From positions 20,336,001-20,400,000 of the forward strand of contig NC_083603.1 in the NCBI RefSeq assembly GCF_029168945.1: DNA of 64,000 nucleotides. Direction: 5' to 3'. A program made the translations under genes and the position numbers. Below the pieces are notes generated by a model. The model was not told the origin of the DNA, made no database searches, and saw nothing but the letters and a program-made list of their open reading frames with translations. Shown piece by piece: positions 36,886-50,585 of the stretch. The DNA is from Cannabis sativa. Lineage: Eukaryota; Streptophyta; Magnoliopsida; Rosales; Cannabaceae. Every line of letters starts with the position of its first letter. Position 1 is the first letter of the stretch.

Positions 36886-39349
36886 ACAGTACCAAGCTAA
36901 AGAAGGAATACCACCGATCAAAATATGCAACGATCGAAGCCTCTACTTTTACTTGGAATTGAAAATGAAGGAAACAGATTTCACGACATATCCACTATGT
37001 GTCAACCAGCAAAACAACAACACAACACCTGCTGCAACACCAAATTCGATATCCACAACAACACCGTATGAATATAATGTGGCAATGATCGAAAACAACA
37101 CAACAACGCTTGAAAACAACATAACAACAACAGAATCATACACAACGGGACAACAAACAGAAGAAGGGGAACACTCAGAAACAATAGAAGATGAGGACGA
37201 CAAATTCGACATAATTGACTATGCAAATCTGGTTGCTGAAGAAATGGTAGAAAAACTTGAAAACACTAGTAAAAAACTGGATCTAGAAATCGACATCAAC
37301 AATGCAAAGTTAATAACAGACAAGCAACACCCCGAAGTGGAAAAAGGACAGGCATACAAAGACAAAGAAACTCTAAAGAATGTCCTCAGTTACTACGCAA
37401 TCAAAAACAACTTTCAGTACAAAGTGTGGAAGTCCTGCTCTCAAGAGTACAGTCTGAAATGTGTTTACGAAAGCTGCAATTAATCACTACGAGCATCGAG
37501 AAATGGCCCAACAAACACATTCATAATCAGGAGGTTTGTTTTTAATAGTTTTTTAATGTTGTTTTTGTTGTCAGCCTGAACAAATGCCCTTTTTCCACAC
37601 TTTGTACTGAAATACACATGTTTGATCTCTGCAACAGGTTTGTTTTAATAGTTTTTTAATGTTGTTTTTGTTGTTTTTTGTTTTAATAGGTTCTCAAATA
37701 TGCACACATGCCCCATAAATATTAGGCAGGAAGACCAAAGGCAAGCAACATCGAAACTGATAGGGGAATGCATAAAATCGAAGTTCTTGAACATAAAGAC
37801 AAAGGCAACACCGATGGACATAAAAGGGGAGTTGAAATACAGATATGGCATCAAAATGAACTATATGAAAGCTTGGAGAAGTAAGGAACATGCAGTAAAC
37901 GACTTGAGAGGTAATGCTAGTGACTCGTACAGCCTAATACCGAGTTTCTTACACATGGTGGAAAAAACAAACCCTGGATCATTTGTCGATCTGAAAACGA
38001 CAGAAGACAACAGCTTGCTCTTTGTTTTCATGGCGTTGGATGCATCCATAAAAGGGTGGGGAGCATGCAGACCGATAGTTGTTGTGGACGGAATGTTCCT
38101 CAAAGCAGCTTATGGGGGAACTTTGTTGTGCGCATGCACACAAGATGCAGCAGGTCATATTTTTCCACTAGCGTTTTGTGTTGCAGATTCTGAGAATGAC
38201 AAATCTTGGAAATGGTTCTTCAAAAAATTTAAAGAAGCGTATGGGGTACGGGAACACCAATGCCTAATTTCAGACAGGAATGAAAGCCTCATCAAAGCAG
38301 CAAGAGAAATCTATCCAGAAATTACACACAGTTACTGCGGTTACCACATTTTGAGCAACCTTAAAACAAGCTTCAAACAACATGCTGCCAAATACAATCT
38401 GCCATTCTTTGGAGCAGTCAAAGCCTACACAGAAAAGCAATTCGAGTTCCACATGGCTGAATTGGATGGATTGGACAAACGCATAAGACCTTACCTAAAA
38501 AAAGTCGGTTATGAAAAGTGGTCAAGAATTCATAGCCAAAACAAGAGGTATTCTACAATGACCTCAAACATATCAGAATCACTGAACGCTGCAAATTTGG
38601 CAGCAAGGGAGCTACCAATTACAACGCTGCTAGAATGCTTGAGAGCATTGGTGCAACAATGGACGCATACTAATAGGACAAAAGCACACAACACCTTCAC
38701 TAAGCTATCACCAACTGGAGAAGACATACTGTTGAAAAATTACACATACTCATTGAATCTGGAGGTAAAATATTAATTATGTTTTTTTTTTTTTGTAAAA
38801 AAAAAAAAAACAAATAGTAAGTAAAAAGTGTTGTTGTAGTGTTGTTTTAATAGTTTTGTATTGTTGTTGTAAGAATTTCAGCTATGTTTGTTTTTTTTGT
38901 AATAAAATTTAAAACAGGTTAAAGCAACAACAGATTACTTGTTTGAGGTAACAAGAATGAAAGAATCGTGGGAAGTAGACCTAGAAAAAAGAACATGCAC
39001 GTGCAACAGGTTCCAAATAGATGAAATGCCATGCGGGCACGCTGTGGCCGTGATGAGGCAGATGAACATGGACCCGTACACCTACTGTTCAGATTACTAC
39101 ACAAAAAAAAATTGGCTGGCAACTTATTCAGGGACAGTTTACCCAATAGGACACCAAAGTGAGTGGGAGGTACCGGAAGAAGTGAAGAATATTATAGTCT
39201 TGCCTCCACATGAAAGAGTAAAATCAGGAAGACCAAAAACATTAAGAAGGAAGGCTGGATGGGAAAAGGATCAACACAACAAGTGCAGCAAATGTGGTGA
39301 ACTGGGGCATAACAAAAGAACATGCAGCAGAAGACGTAGAAGGGAATAA

Positions 39350-39863
39350 AAACAACAACAGAACAACAGTGGAAAAACAAAAGAAAACTACACATACGTT
39401 TTGAGAATGAGATATTGAGGAATTTAAATTTCTGAAATACAAAGGGAATACAGTTTTTATTTGAAAAACATTGATTACATTGGGATTTGATGATACTTTA
39501 GATTGGATATGAAAAGATGTTGGATACTAAATTGAATATATATATGAAGTTTATTATTGAAACAGTTTGTGTTTTTAATACTGAAATGAATATTTGTATT
39601 CAAAAAAACAGAGAAACTATAAGAAAAAAAAACATAAAAAGAAGGGATGTGAAATGACAAAACTAACAACTTTAACATACCAACTTGTTTGTACATAAGA
39701 AGAATAAGAAAAAACATACAAAAATAAAGATTACATATTGTCCACACAAAATGTAAGGAAACATAACAGAACACCAATGTTTGTTTACGAAAACAACATA
39801 AAAAAACATAAAAACAACATTAAAAAACTATAAGAACAATGACAGTCTGATTGAAAAAACAAA
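39350..39863. other. Spacer between two convergent MULE genes
   Basis: AT-rich 3' UTR-like sequence. Positions 39357-39500 are also present, inverted, at 45870-46020. No gene or MULE terminus is visible here. Confidence 0.6.
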
Positions 39864-40793
39864 TCACTTCTTGGGAAGGCTGGGAGGGGCCTCAGATTCA
39901 CTTTCAATGTTCTCAGTTTGCTTCTTCATGCCATATTGATAAAATAACACAGCCAAACGATCGGGGTGAATTTCCACATCAAAACCAGAGGATGGGATGG
40001 GTTTGCCATCAATGAAATACTCAGCAAATGATGCTACAAAAACACCACAATCACTGGAAAAAAAAAACAACAAGAAAACACAAAAACAGACACTATGAGA
40101 ACACTAATAAAAATCAAAGTCACATAACAAAAAAATAAAAATACAAACAAGCAGTGAAAAACATTGAACACTATACATAAAACTTACGCTGTGACCTGCT
40201 CGGGTAAACCATCAACAGCAACAATAGGGAACGGTTCCATAGTGCTAAACTTAGCTTCGTTGCGAAGGCCTTTGAAGTCTAACATAGAGAAGTAATATGG
40301 TAAAATAACAGAAAAAGGCTTGCAAGCCTCTTTGGCAGCTGTCATATACCTTCCAGAACGCAATGAATTGTACAGATATATCCGCCGCTCAGCTATGTTT
40401 AGACGACCACAAATCCAATGATCCTGTAATTTTACATTGATAGGCATAACAACATGATCAACCAAATGCCAAGGAGTGGCACATAATATCTTACCACCTT
40501 GAATGTACTGGGCCACATTGTGAGAAAGAGACAACACCGATATATCGTTGTTTTTCTCAACAAACTTCTCATACAAACTTGTTATGCTAGAACAAAAGAG
40601 GCAATCAGTTGTGCTGACTTTGATTTTCGGCTCGGCTGAGTACATTATTTTCTTACGAAGATAATAGAAAATAATGTCAATGTGCTGTACAAAAAAAATT
40701 AGTAAAAAAACATTCAAACTTATAAAAAAAACTAACAGAACAACACTTAAAAACATAAAAAAAAAACTTAAAAAAAAATAACAAAAATATATA

Positions 40794-40824
<31 letters not shown>

Positions 40825-43800
40825 CTTACAGAATTGGTAAGGAAACAATTAGGGTAGGCAAGGTTGTGAAACCACATCTTGTTGCTAATGTCCTCAACAC
40901 CAAAACGAAAAGGCGAAAATATTGTGTCCTTACCCTTACAATACACATTAGTTGTTGTGCTAAAAAAAACAAATAAAAAAATATCAAAACACAAATAAAA
41001 AATTAAAAACTAAATGGAAAACGATAAGAGATATATAACTGAAAACACCTACAAAAATACTTACTTAGATTTATGCTTTCTAAGACCTGTATCAACCCAC
41101 GTGACAAACTCAGCTTCCAATTGCGGATCGACATGTTCACCAATCTTGTTGTCCAACAGACACAAACCACGCACATATTTAACGACCTTATACACAGAAT
41201 CATCAGGAGAAACTGAGGATGAACCTGATTTAGATGCACCAGAAGCAAGCTCAATGAATGGAGATTTCAAAACAGCTCCTTTCTTCCGATCCCTCTTTTG
41301 AGGACGTAAAATAGGAGTCTCTTGAAAAACAACCATTTCAAGATCAGTCTTCTCAGAAGTCTCAACAGAAGCAGGGACATGAGTTGAGGAACCAATCTAA
41401 AAAAGAAAAAGGAAAAAAAGAAGACTTTTTTTTTTATTTCAAAAAGTACAATCAAAACACTATAAAAACAACAATAGAATACCATATAAACACAAATTAC
41501 AAAGGAACAAAAAGAGAAATACAAACCAAATTCTCCACAGCTTTAACAGCAGATGCAATTGTTGCATCAACATCAATGTTCTCCTCCCCACCTTGAGACT
41601 GTTCAGGCTGACAACAAAAAAAACATTAAAAAACTAATAAAACAAACACAAAACACAGAAATCCACACAAAGAGCACAAAAAAAATGATGTCCAAACAAG
41701 AAATACACCTGTTTGATCTCTGCAAGAGGTTCCACAGGGTCAGAATTCTTGGCATCATCCACCTTGTCGGTATCATCATCCCTCAAAACAACCTCGGGGA
41801 CAACAACATCCTCATCGTTACGAACATCCCCCGTGTGAGCCTCATCCTGACCAGCACCAACACCATCTCCACCAAGATCATCATCATCATCATCAGTTTC
41901 ATCGTCATGATGATCATCTCCTTTGTCATCGTCGATTTTATCATCCTCGTCTTCCTCCGAAGTGGAATCTTCATCATCCTCATTTTCTGAAGTACGAAGA
42001 GCATCTTCAGACTGAGATCCATTGTGAGTAAGACCACCTTGGGATGACTGAGAACAAAAAAAACTTAAAAAATTAATTTACTGTATAAAACAACATAAAA
42101 ACACTACTAAAAAAATAACATAAAAAGTAATGACAATTAAAAAAACACCTCAATAAGAATGTCCAGCTTCTTGTTCATCTCAGCAACAGATTTCATAAGT
42201 ATCCCTTGCTGGCTGACAACAACAGATAGACACTTTTTAAATTCCTCAAACTCAACTCGGGAGACATTCTCATGAGCAGATGATGAAGAAGCACCCATCA
42301 AGCCAGGTTGACCAGCAGGCTTGGAACCACCTTTAATTTTGAATTTGACAGCATCGGGAGTAGTCTCACCAGAGAAAAAATCAGTAAGGCTCAACCTCAA
42401 TCTCTCAACAGAAGTTGGAGTGATGTTTCTTAATTTTAACTGAAAAAAAAAACAATATGCACATGAAACTGAAATTATAAAATAACAACAACAATCAAAA
42501 CATAAAGTATAAATAATGTACACAAAAACAACATTAAAACAACAGTGGAAATAGTGTAAAAAACAACAGAATTACCTCTTTCAAAGACTGATCGAAAATG
42601 AGGGTGTTCATGACATCCATTTTCACCTGACCCTCCTTGTCCTTGGGTAATTTAGGCCAATTCAAAATCCTTGGAATGCCTACATTTGAGTACAACGACA
42701 CTTTCCCAATAACGTACGGGCAACACTCGAAAAACCAGAATTGAATAGCCAAAGGAAAACCCAATAACCTGTAATACCCACCATCCTCGTCACTACGAAC
42801 TACTCTCTTATAACCAGAATCTATCTTACCCTTCAAAGAATGCATAGTGATATCAAAACAATGCTTGCCCCAACCAAATTCATTATATCGACCACTATCG
42901 ACAACATCTATTTTCTCAGACGAAACAACTTTACCCGGGGGACCACCCAACAAATAACACTGCACAAAATACAAGACAGCCAACTTGACTGCAAGATCGT
43001 CGTTATCTTTAAGATTGTCAGCAATAAAAGCAGTCTGAATAGCACCCTTGGTAATTTTTTTGTACCCCTTAAAACAATGTTTGACCAATTCATTATCATC
43101 TTGCTTAAACTGATAAAAATCAGAATCAACATGACAATCTAACCCCGTGACCAATGCAAACTCTTCGATACTAAACCTAAGATATTTCCCTTGGACACAA
43201 ACCCAAAACTCCAACCCATTAGGCTGCTGAACCTCCCTCAACAGCAAACAATGAAGCAATTGGTAATGAATTATGTACTCCGGAATCCGAAGAAAATAAC
43301 CAAACACAGATTTTGAAAAAATTTCCAATTGGCTTTCAGTTAGAATTCTCTTAATGTCTCCAAGTACAGAGTAATACCCAGATGTTACTACTCTAGAATG
43401 ATAGAATTGAGATCGGGTGTACTTGCATTCCCAATCCTAAAAAACAGAACAATAAAAAACACTGATAAAACACCATAAAACACTACGAAATAACAACAAA
43501 AAAAAAAACAATAAAAAAAACATAGAACAGAATGCATAACATGACAAACCTCAACAATCCTATTAACAGGAATTTCCTCAGCCACACCTGATGATGGCAA
43601 CACCTTTACAGGGGATTTACCCTTGCCCTACAATAAAACGAAACAACACCAACAAAACAACAAATAAAAAATTAACAAAAACACATAAATAAATCAAACA
43701 AGATATATAAAACAATTACAAATATAGAGACAAAAACAAACATATACCCAGTTATATGAACTTCAAAAATCGAATTTAACAAAAAAAACAAAAAACCTCA

Positions 43801-44093
43801 AAAACAACAAAAGATAAATAGTAAAATACCTTAACAGATACAGGCGACTTAAGAAATTCAGATTCCAACTCAAAATCTGAGTCTGAGTTTTCAACAACAG
43901 TTCGAGGTCTTTTTCCTCGAGTGTTCTTCGAAGGTCCACCAAGAGTTTTTCTTTTAACAGAAGGGGAAGTGGGGCTAGGAGGGTTCTCTTTAAGATTTTT
44001 TTTACCCATTTTTGATTTGGGTCTGGTTTTCTGCGATTGTTTTGTGGGTTTTGTAGCTTTAGCCGGAGATGGAGATGAACGAGTAACGGCCAT
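39864..44093 (-). CDS. MULE-borne DUF1985/Ulp1 (C48) cysteine protease, Kaonashi-like
   Basis: Ten exons from the 5' end: 44093-43830, 43627-43550, 43436-42576, 42439-42149, 42047-41709, 41607-41527, 41396-41065, 40959-40830, 40684-40188 and 40053-39864. They total 3,063 nt (1,020 residues) with no internal stop and GT-AG at all nine introns. Residues 1-88 are basic and Ser/Pro/Lys-rich. DUF1985 lies in about 150-300 of exon 3. Exon 5 (about 499-611) is very acidic, with Asp/Glu runs. The C48 domain is at about 760-1000: His881 in DHWICGRLN, Asn898 in IYLYNSL where Asp is usual, and Cys960 in ADCGVFV. This architecture is known from Kaonashi MULEs, whose ULP1-like genes are thought to derive from SUMO/ubiquitin-like proteases. 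Whether it cleaves SUMO is unknown. A second copy of the gene start is at 56884. Confidence 0.88.
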
Positions 44094-44099
44094 TATCAG

Positions 44100-44582
44100 G
44101 AATTATAAAGGTATTTATAGACAAAAATAATAAAAATGGGGGGGGGGGGAATGAGAGGGAAGTTTAAGAAAGTGGGATGGGATTTGAAATTTTTTCAAAT
44201 GCTAAAACCACCCACTACTCGAACCGTAAAAGAAAACTGAAAATGGGGAAGAAGATGAACTGTTGAGGGGAGAGAGAGTTATAATTAGAAATTTTGTATT
44301 CGAAAAAAATAAAAAAAAAATAAAAGAAAAATGCAAAAGTACAATACCTTTTGATAAGAATAGAAAACCGTCAAATCAAAAAATTAAAAATGAATTCTTT
44401 TTTTAAAAAAAAAACGTGGCAAAACCCTATCGTGACAAGCGGGAAGCATTAACCCATTAAATAATAAAGTTTGAAAGGCAGTATACTGCCAAAAAAAAAA
44501 AACAGTATAAAAGTTAAGTTGAGCGTGTAACAGTATAAACGAAAGAAATTGGGAAAAAAACAGTAATGGGTGTAAATTTCCC
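44100..44582 (-). repeat. Inner MULE terminus upstream of the Ulp1 gene
   Basis: Read inward from 44582 it begins GGGAAATTTACACCCATTACTG and carries spaced TATACTG words, then a TTGCCACGTTTTTT block and the 5' region of the Ulp1 gene. The same layout occurs at 56399-56880. It differs from the outer ends at 25701 and 46627, and no partner end of this type exists to its left in the window. Confidence 0.75.
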
Positions 44583-45400
<818 letters not shown>

Positions 45401-45413
45401 TTCTCATTCTTTT

Positions 45414-46020
45414 CAATTTTGATGTCTTCTCCTGTTCTCTTGTTGTGCCCCAGTTTCCCACATTTGCTGCATTTGTTATGTTGTTTTTTTTCCAGCCAGC
45501 TTTTGTCCTCTTTTTTTTTTTGGTCTTCTAGATTTTACCACTTTAATGGAAGGTAAGACTATTACTGTCCATGATTCTTTCATTCTGGTTACCTCAAACA
45601 AATATTCAGTGGTTGGTTTAACATGTGTAATTAAAAACCTACAATTGTTAAACATACGAAACAATAGTAGAACAACCCAAAAACAACACTAGAAAAACCA
45701 TGATAGTCCTAATATTAATAGTTTTAATGTTTTTGTTTTATCTCACTGGATTTAATGGTTGTTTTTCGGTTGTTCTGGTGTTGTTGTGGTGGTTCTGTAT
45801 GTGAGTGTAGAAGATGGAGACCTTGTTTCTCATTTTCGGTGTTTAGAGTATAAAAGAAAAAAAAAGTCTAAAGTATCATCAAATCCCAATGTAATCAATG
45901 TTTTCAAATAAAACTGTATTCCCTTTGTATTTCAGAAATTTAAATTCCTCAATATCTCATTCTCAAAACGTATGTGTAGTTTTCTTTTGTTTTTCCACTG
46001 TTGTTCTGTTGTTGTTTTTA
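45414..46020 (-). pseudogene. Rearranged scrap of the MULE transposase 3' end
   Basis: Minus strand 45620-45414 encodes TEYLFEVTRMKESW, then a Lys/Arg-rich linker and CSKCGKLGHNKRT. This matches the transposase end at 38935-39320 with the SWIM region deleted. Minus strand 46020-45870 matches the transposase 3' UTR at 39357-39500. In the scrap the UTR piece comes first, the reverse of the order in the gene, so the segment has been shuffled. Confidence 0.75.
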
Positions 46021-46022
46021 TT

Positions 46023-46627
46023 TGTCTGATACATATATGTAGGAATGTTTTTGTATTACTAACCGCAAAACAACATTAGAACAACCCTAATTTTTTGTAT
46101 GAATAATTGTAGTAATTTATCAACTATTTTTTTCGAATCATTTTGTGTTACAAACGTCAAATTAACAATAGAACAACCCTCATTTATCTTTTTGCATAAT
46201 AAATTAAAGAATATCACATTTGTGTTTTCGTTTTTTTTTTAAACTTCAGATCTAAATCTGGTTTTTTTTTTTTTTTTTGGTTTCTTAAGAATTAAATTAA
46301 TTTTTGGGTTTTGTTGTGTTTACCTCTGTTATTTTGGGGGGACAGTGTTTTTTAGTTCTTGTTCTTCAATTCTGCTTCCTTTTACCAAAAACTCTTCGCC
46401 GGATTTAATGGTTTTTTCTTGGTGATGTCCGACTCCGGCGACTCCCCACACACGAAGCAGGTCGTTTTCCCGTGTTTTTTACTGTTCACAGTATAAATGT
46501 TAAGTTGTTGGGCTTGGGCAGTACAAAAGTAAAGAAAATGGGCTGGGGCAGTAAAAAAGTTGTTTTTGCCGTGTCCCAGTATTTTTGTAAAGTTTTGGTC
46601 AAAAAACAGTATATATGTAAATTTCCC
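46023..46627 (-). repeat. MULE right terminal inverted repeat
   Basis: Reverse complement of 25701-26306 with scattered differences, mainly in homopolymer lengths. It ends CAGTATATATGTAAATTTCCC at 46627. Confidence 0.85.
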
Positions 46628-48174
46628 TATATAAATTTGGGAATAGGGATCACGTGGGTAGGTTGTTCCCAATTTAAATTTTAGGAAAAAACAATTTGTC
46701 CCATCAATCAACTAAGAGTTATATATATATAAACACATAAATTTTTAAAAATAAGATAATGTGAGTGAATTGGACTTAAATTTTAAATTTAAATAAAAAA
46801 AATTAAAATCTGACATGAAAGTGACTAAAAATCATCAATCAACTTTTGCTTTTTTTTTTTTTTTTTGCTTTTTTTTTTTTTGTTATCTATATATAAACAT
46901 ATATATATTATTAAGCTAAATTGGCTTGCTCAGAATTATAAAAAAAAAAAAAACAGCACAGTAAAATTGTTATAAGTACCGTGTGACAGTAAAAAAGAAA
47001 TAAAATGAGAAAAATCAGTATAGGGTGTAAATTTCCCAACTATTTTTGTGCTCCACAAGTATTCTAAAATACAGTCTCAACATCCATGAAAAATATTAAT
47101 ACGTAAATTTCATTCCAATATTAATATATTTTATTCAATAGTATAAATTAGTGAATTGGGATTAGATTTGGGCTAACATATTATATTTTGGGATAAGTTG
47201 AGGAATACATCTTTTTTGTATCCATTAATCAAAAGTACCCTCATATTATATTTCATTAAAATCTACCTACTTTTATAAGTGGGTTGCCTAATATAGCTTT
47301 GCCCTCCACTTAAGTGTAGCACATGATTTATATTAATTTAAGATGTATAATGGAGACATCTTTATAAAAGTGAATATATTTTAAAGAATATGAAAAATGA
47401 AGGTAAAAATAAAAATAAATAAAATAAAGTGGGTATTTAATGCGCAATTTCTACTTATATTTTTGTGAACGATAAGAAAAACATTTGATAGAAAATTTAT
47501 TTTAATTTTTTGGATTTAATTTGGGTTTTTTTTTTGTGTGTTTTACATATTCGTGTTTACGTGTTGTGCCCTCGGGCTAATTTAATCGTGTTTTCAGACT
47601 TGTTTTATCGTGTTGTGCTCAAACCCACGTCATGTCATGCCAATTTACATTATCGCATGTCGTGCTTGACCTATGCCGGGCTTAGAATAAAAAGGAAATT
47701 ATATATCTATATCAGGGTCGGATATGGTGCATATAGTATTATCCCAGCCCCCGCCCCATCCCCGCTTCAGGTATTGAAATTGTCCCCCACCACTGCCATT
47801 AACTACCAAGACGGGGAATCCCCACCCCATTAGGGGCGAGTCCCCGCGATTACCCATCCTCGCAGTATAAATTTTCATCTCTAGATGAGATAAAAACAAT
47901 TAATATACAATAACTATTTTATTACCGACCCACTGAAACAATTATAACTTAATAAAACACAGACAAATTAGCTTAGAATATGCAAATGAACCATTAACAA
48001 CTCCGCATCATACGTATATAATAGTTATTTTTATAAAGTTTTTGGCATTAGTTATGAAATGAACATAATAAAATACATTTATAACTTGTTTATTTCATCT
48101 GATTGAAAAAGCCAATCTATTACACTAAAGCTAGTCACACTCAAAAGCAACTTATTATTATTTACAGAGCTTTC
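46628..48174. other. Intergenic region with MULE-end remnant and degenerate repeats
   Basis: 46940-47037 ends in AGGGTGTAAATTTCCC preceded by spaced CAGTA words, a lone MULE terminus of the same family. 47530-47690 is rich in CGTGTTGTGC-type words, and 47710-47870 holds a CCCCGCC/GGGGCGAG inverted-repeat block typical of degenerate non-autonomous DNA elements. Otherwise AT-rich, leading into the UGT promoter. No gene seen. Confidence 0.5.
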
Positions 48175-49611
48175 ATGGAGGCGGAGACTACTACTCCTAC
48201 CCCAAAACCCGTACACATCGTCATTTTCCCTTTGCCACTTCAAGGACATGTAATCCCAGCTGTACACCTGGCAATCAAGCTAGCATCAAAAGGGTTCATC
48301 ATCACCTTCGTCAACACTCAACTCATCCACCACCAGATCACCAAATCTCTCAACCAAAACGACATCGATGACGTTGTCGTTGATATCTTCGCTGGGGCTC
48401 GGGAAGCTGGTCTAGATATTAGGTACAGAACAGTTAGTGATGGTTTCCCCTTGTCCTTCGATAGAGTACTTAACCGTGAACAATACATATTGGAGGGTCC
48501 CTTGGGTGTTCATATGCCGGCCCCCATGGAAGAACTCATGGGAGACCTAGTCAAATCGGCGGATCCATCAGTTTCTGTCTTCATTGCTGATACTTTCTTC
48601 AGTTGGCAGTCGAGTATAGCAAAGAAGTACGACCTTGTTTCAGTGTCGTTTTGGACTGAGCCTGCTCTAGTCTTTTCTTTATACTATCACTTAGATCTCC
48701 TCAAAATAAATGGTCACTTTGGGGGTGCATCTCACAGTATGTCATTTTGTCTATCTTTTCACATTCATAACATGTGTTGTTTTTTATTGATGAGGTATAA
48801 ACTTTTTTCTATTGTACGAAAAAAAGGTGTTAATTTTATTTAATGTCTTTTGTTGTTAATATATAGATAAGGATATTATTGATTACATTCCCGGGGTCAA
48901 GGCTATTAAACCAAATGACTTACCATCAAACCTTCAAGAACTCGATGTCTCCACTATCATGCACGAATTCATAAAGAACGCATTCGAAGGTGTGAAAAGG
49001 GCTGATATGATTCTCTGTAATACAGTTTATGAGCTCGAGTTTGAGACCATTTTGGCCATACAAGAGAACCAACCCATGTATGCAATTGGCCCACTTTTTC
49101 CATCACGGTTCAACAGTTCTCTTGTGCCCACCAGCATCAAGCCCGAGTCAGATTGCATGGAGTGGCTCAACTCCAAGCTCCCTAACTCGGTCTTGTACAT
49201 CTCATTCGGTAGCTTTGTTCCATGTGGAAAGAAAGAAATTGATGAAATTGCTCATGGGCTTATGCTTAGCAAAGTGAATTTCTTATGGGTTCTTCGTCCT
49301 GATGTTATGTCTTATGTGAAGCCTTATGCTCTACCAATAGGGTTTGAAGATGAGACTAAAGATAGGGGTTTGATAGTGACATGGACCAATCAGATTAAAG
49401 TGATCTCACATTATGCAATAGGAGGCTTTTTAACACATTGTGGTTGGAATTCAGTGTTGGAAAGTTTGTGGCATGGTGTACCAATGTTGTGTTTTCCGTT
49501 GATGACTGATCAGTTGACCAATAGGAAGTTGTTAGTCGATGATTGGAGGACTGGGGTGAACCTTTGTGATGAGAAGTCGCTAACTAGGTTTGAAGTTGTA
49601 GGCAAAATCAA

Positions 49612-49619
49612 TTCTTTAA
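49612..49619 (+). repeat. Target-site duplication, left copy
   Basis: TTCTTTAA, repeated at 50586-50593. Confidence 0.9.
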
Positions 49620-50136
49620 GGGAAATTTGATTTTCTATGCTTAGAAAATCAAAAAATTTGATTTATAAACCAATAATTAAAACCCTAAAAAAACTATACC
49701 TTTTTTTTCAAAACCCCAAAAATACCCCCAAACTAAAACTATCTCTCTTTCTCTCTCTATCTAGCCGGTCCCACACCCCAGGTCCGATGGTCGGACCATG
49801 GGGTCCGATGGGGTCCGACCAATCGGACCCATCGGACCCCAAGGTCCGACCATCGGACCTCTCTCTTCCCTCTCTCTCAAATCGCGCAGGAAAAAAAAAA
49901 AAAAAAAAAATTAAAGCCGACCATCGGACCCATCGGGCCCGACCATCGGACCCATCGGACCCATCGGACCCGACCATCGGACCCTTTCTTCCTCTCTCTC
50001 CAAAATCGCGAGAAAAAAAAAAAAAAAAAAAAAAATTAAAGCCGACCATCGGACCCATCGGACCGACCATCGGACCCATCGGACCCATCGGACCCGACCA
50101 TCGGACCCTTTCTTCCTCTCTCTCCAAAATCGCGAG

Positions 50137-50171
<35 letters not shown>

Positions 50172-50585
50172 TCCGATGGTCGGACCTTGGGGGTCCGATG
50201 GGTCCGACCATCGGACCCCCAAGGTCCGACCAGCGGACCTTTGTCTTCTTCCCTCTCTCAAATCGCGGGAAAAAAAAAAAAAAAGTTTCGTAGACGGGGT
50301 TGCTCTTTCGGGTTGGGGTTGGGGTCGGAGGGGTTGGGGTCGTGGTCGACGGGGGTGAGGGTGGTGATCGGCGTTGGGGTTGACGTGGGTGGGTGAGGGT
50401 GGTTCGGGTGAGGGTGGGCGGTTGGGGTGAGATAGAGGGAGAGAGAGATGATGCAGAGAGAGAGAATATTGTGAGGGGGGTATTTTTGGGGTTTTGAAAA
50501 AAAAGGAATAGTTTTTTTAGGTTTTAAATTTTTGGTTTAAAAATCAAATTTTTTGATTTTCTAAGCATAGAAAATCAAATTTCCC
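49620..50585. mobile_element. Non-autonomous MULE-like element in the UGT gene
   Basis: 966 bp, flanked by 8-bp TTCTTTAA duplications. The outer 45 bp are perfect inverted repeats starting GGGAAATTTGATTTTC, and similarity continues with few mismatches to about 115 bp (49620-49733 versus 50470-50585). The long TIRs and the GGGAAATTT tip, shared with the large MULEs here, favour MULE over hAT, although 8 bp is shorter than the usual 9. There is no transposase. The interior is a GC-rich repeat array plus G-rich sequence. Open frames across it are repeat artefacts. Confidence 0.85.
49781..50284. repeat. Array of GGTCCGA/TCGGACC palindromes with poly(A) tracts
   Basis: Dense repeats of ATCGGACCC and its complement, including the short-looped palindrome GGTCCGATGGTCGGACC at 49781-49797. 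They are grouped into about four larger units. Each ends in a CCTCTCTCTC..AAATCGCG segment and an A-run (about 49890, 50013, 50134 and 50271). Confidence 0.9.

Larger units (their letters stand above)
26484..39349 (+). pseudogene. mudrA-like MULE transposase, split by a Copia insertion
   Basis: Coding pieces: 26484-26656, then (after the Copia and one target-site copy) 36886-37533, 37690-38764 and 38918-39349. The reading frame is continuous across the empty-site junction. The amino-terminal MuDR DNA-binding region lies at about 37340-37533 (AYKDKETLKNVLSYYAIKNN). The MULE transposase core at 38070-38360 contains VVVDGMFLKAAYGGT with the first Asp and LISDRNESLIKA with the second. A SWIM zinc finger at 38995-39050 contains CTCNRFQIDEMPCGHA. 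A CCHC knuckle at 39283-39325 is CSKCGELGHNKRTC. A TAA at 37481-37483 stands where the family has Trp, so the gene is dead even without the insertion. It is convergent with the DUF1985/Ulp1 gene. Confidence 0.88.

Noticed and set aside
49637..50293. Long open frames on both strands rich in Ser-Asp-Pro and Lys runs
   Set aside because: They are produced by the GGACC palindrome array and poly(A) tracts inside the inserted element.
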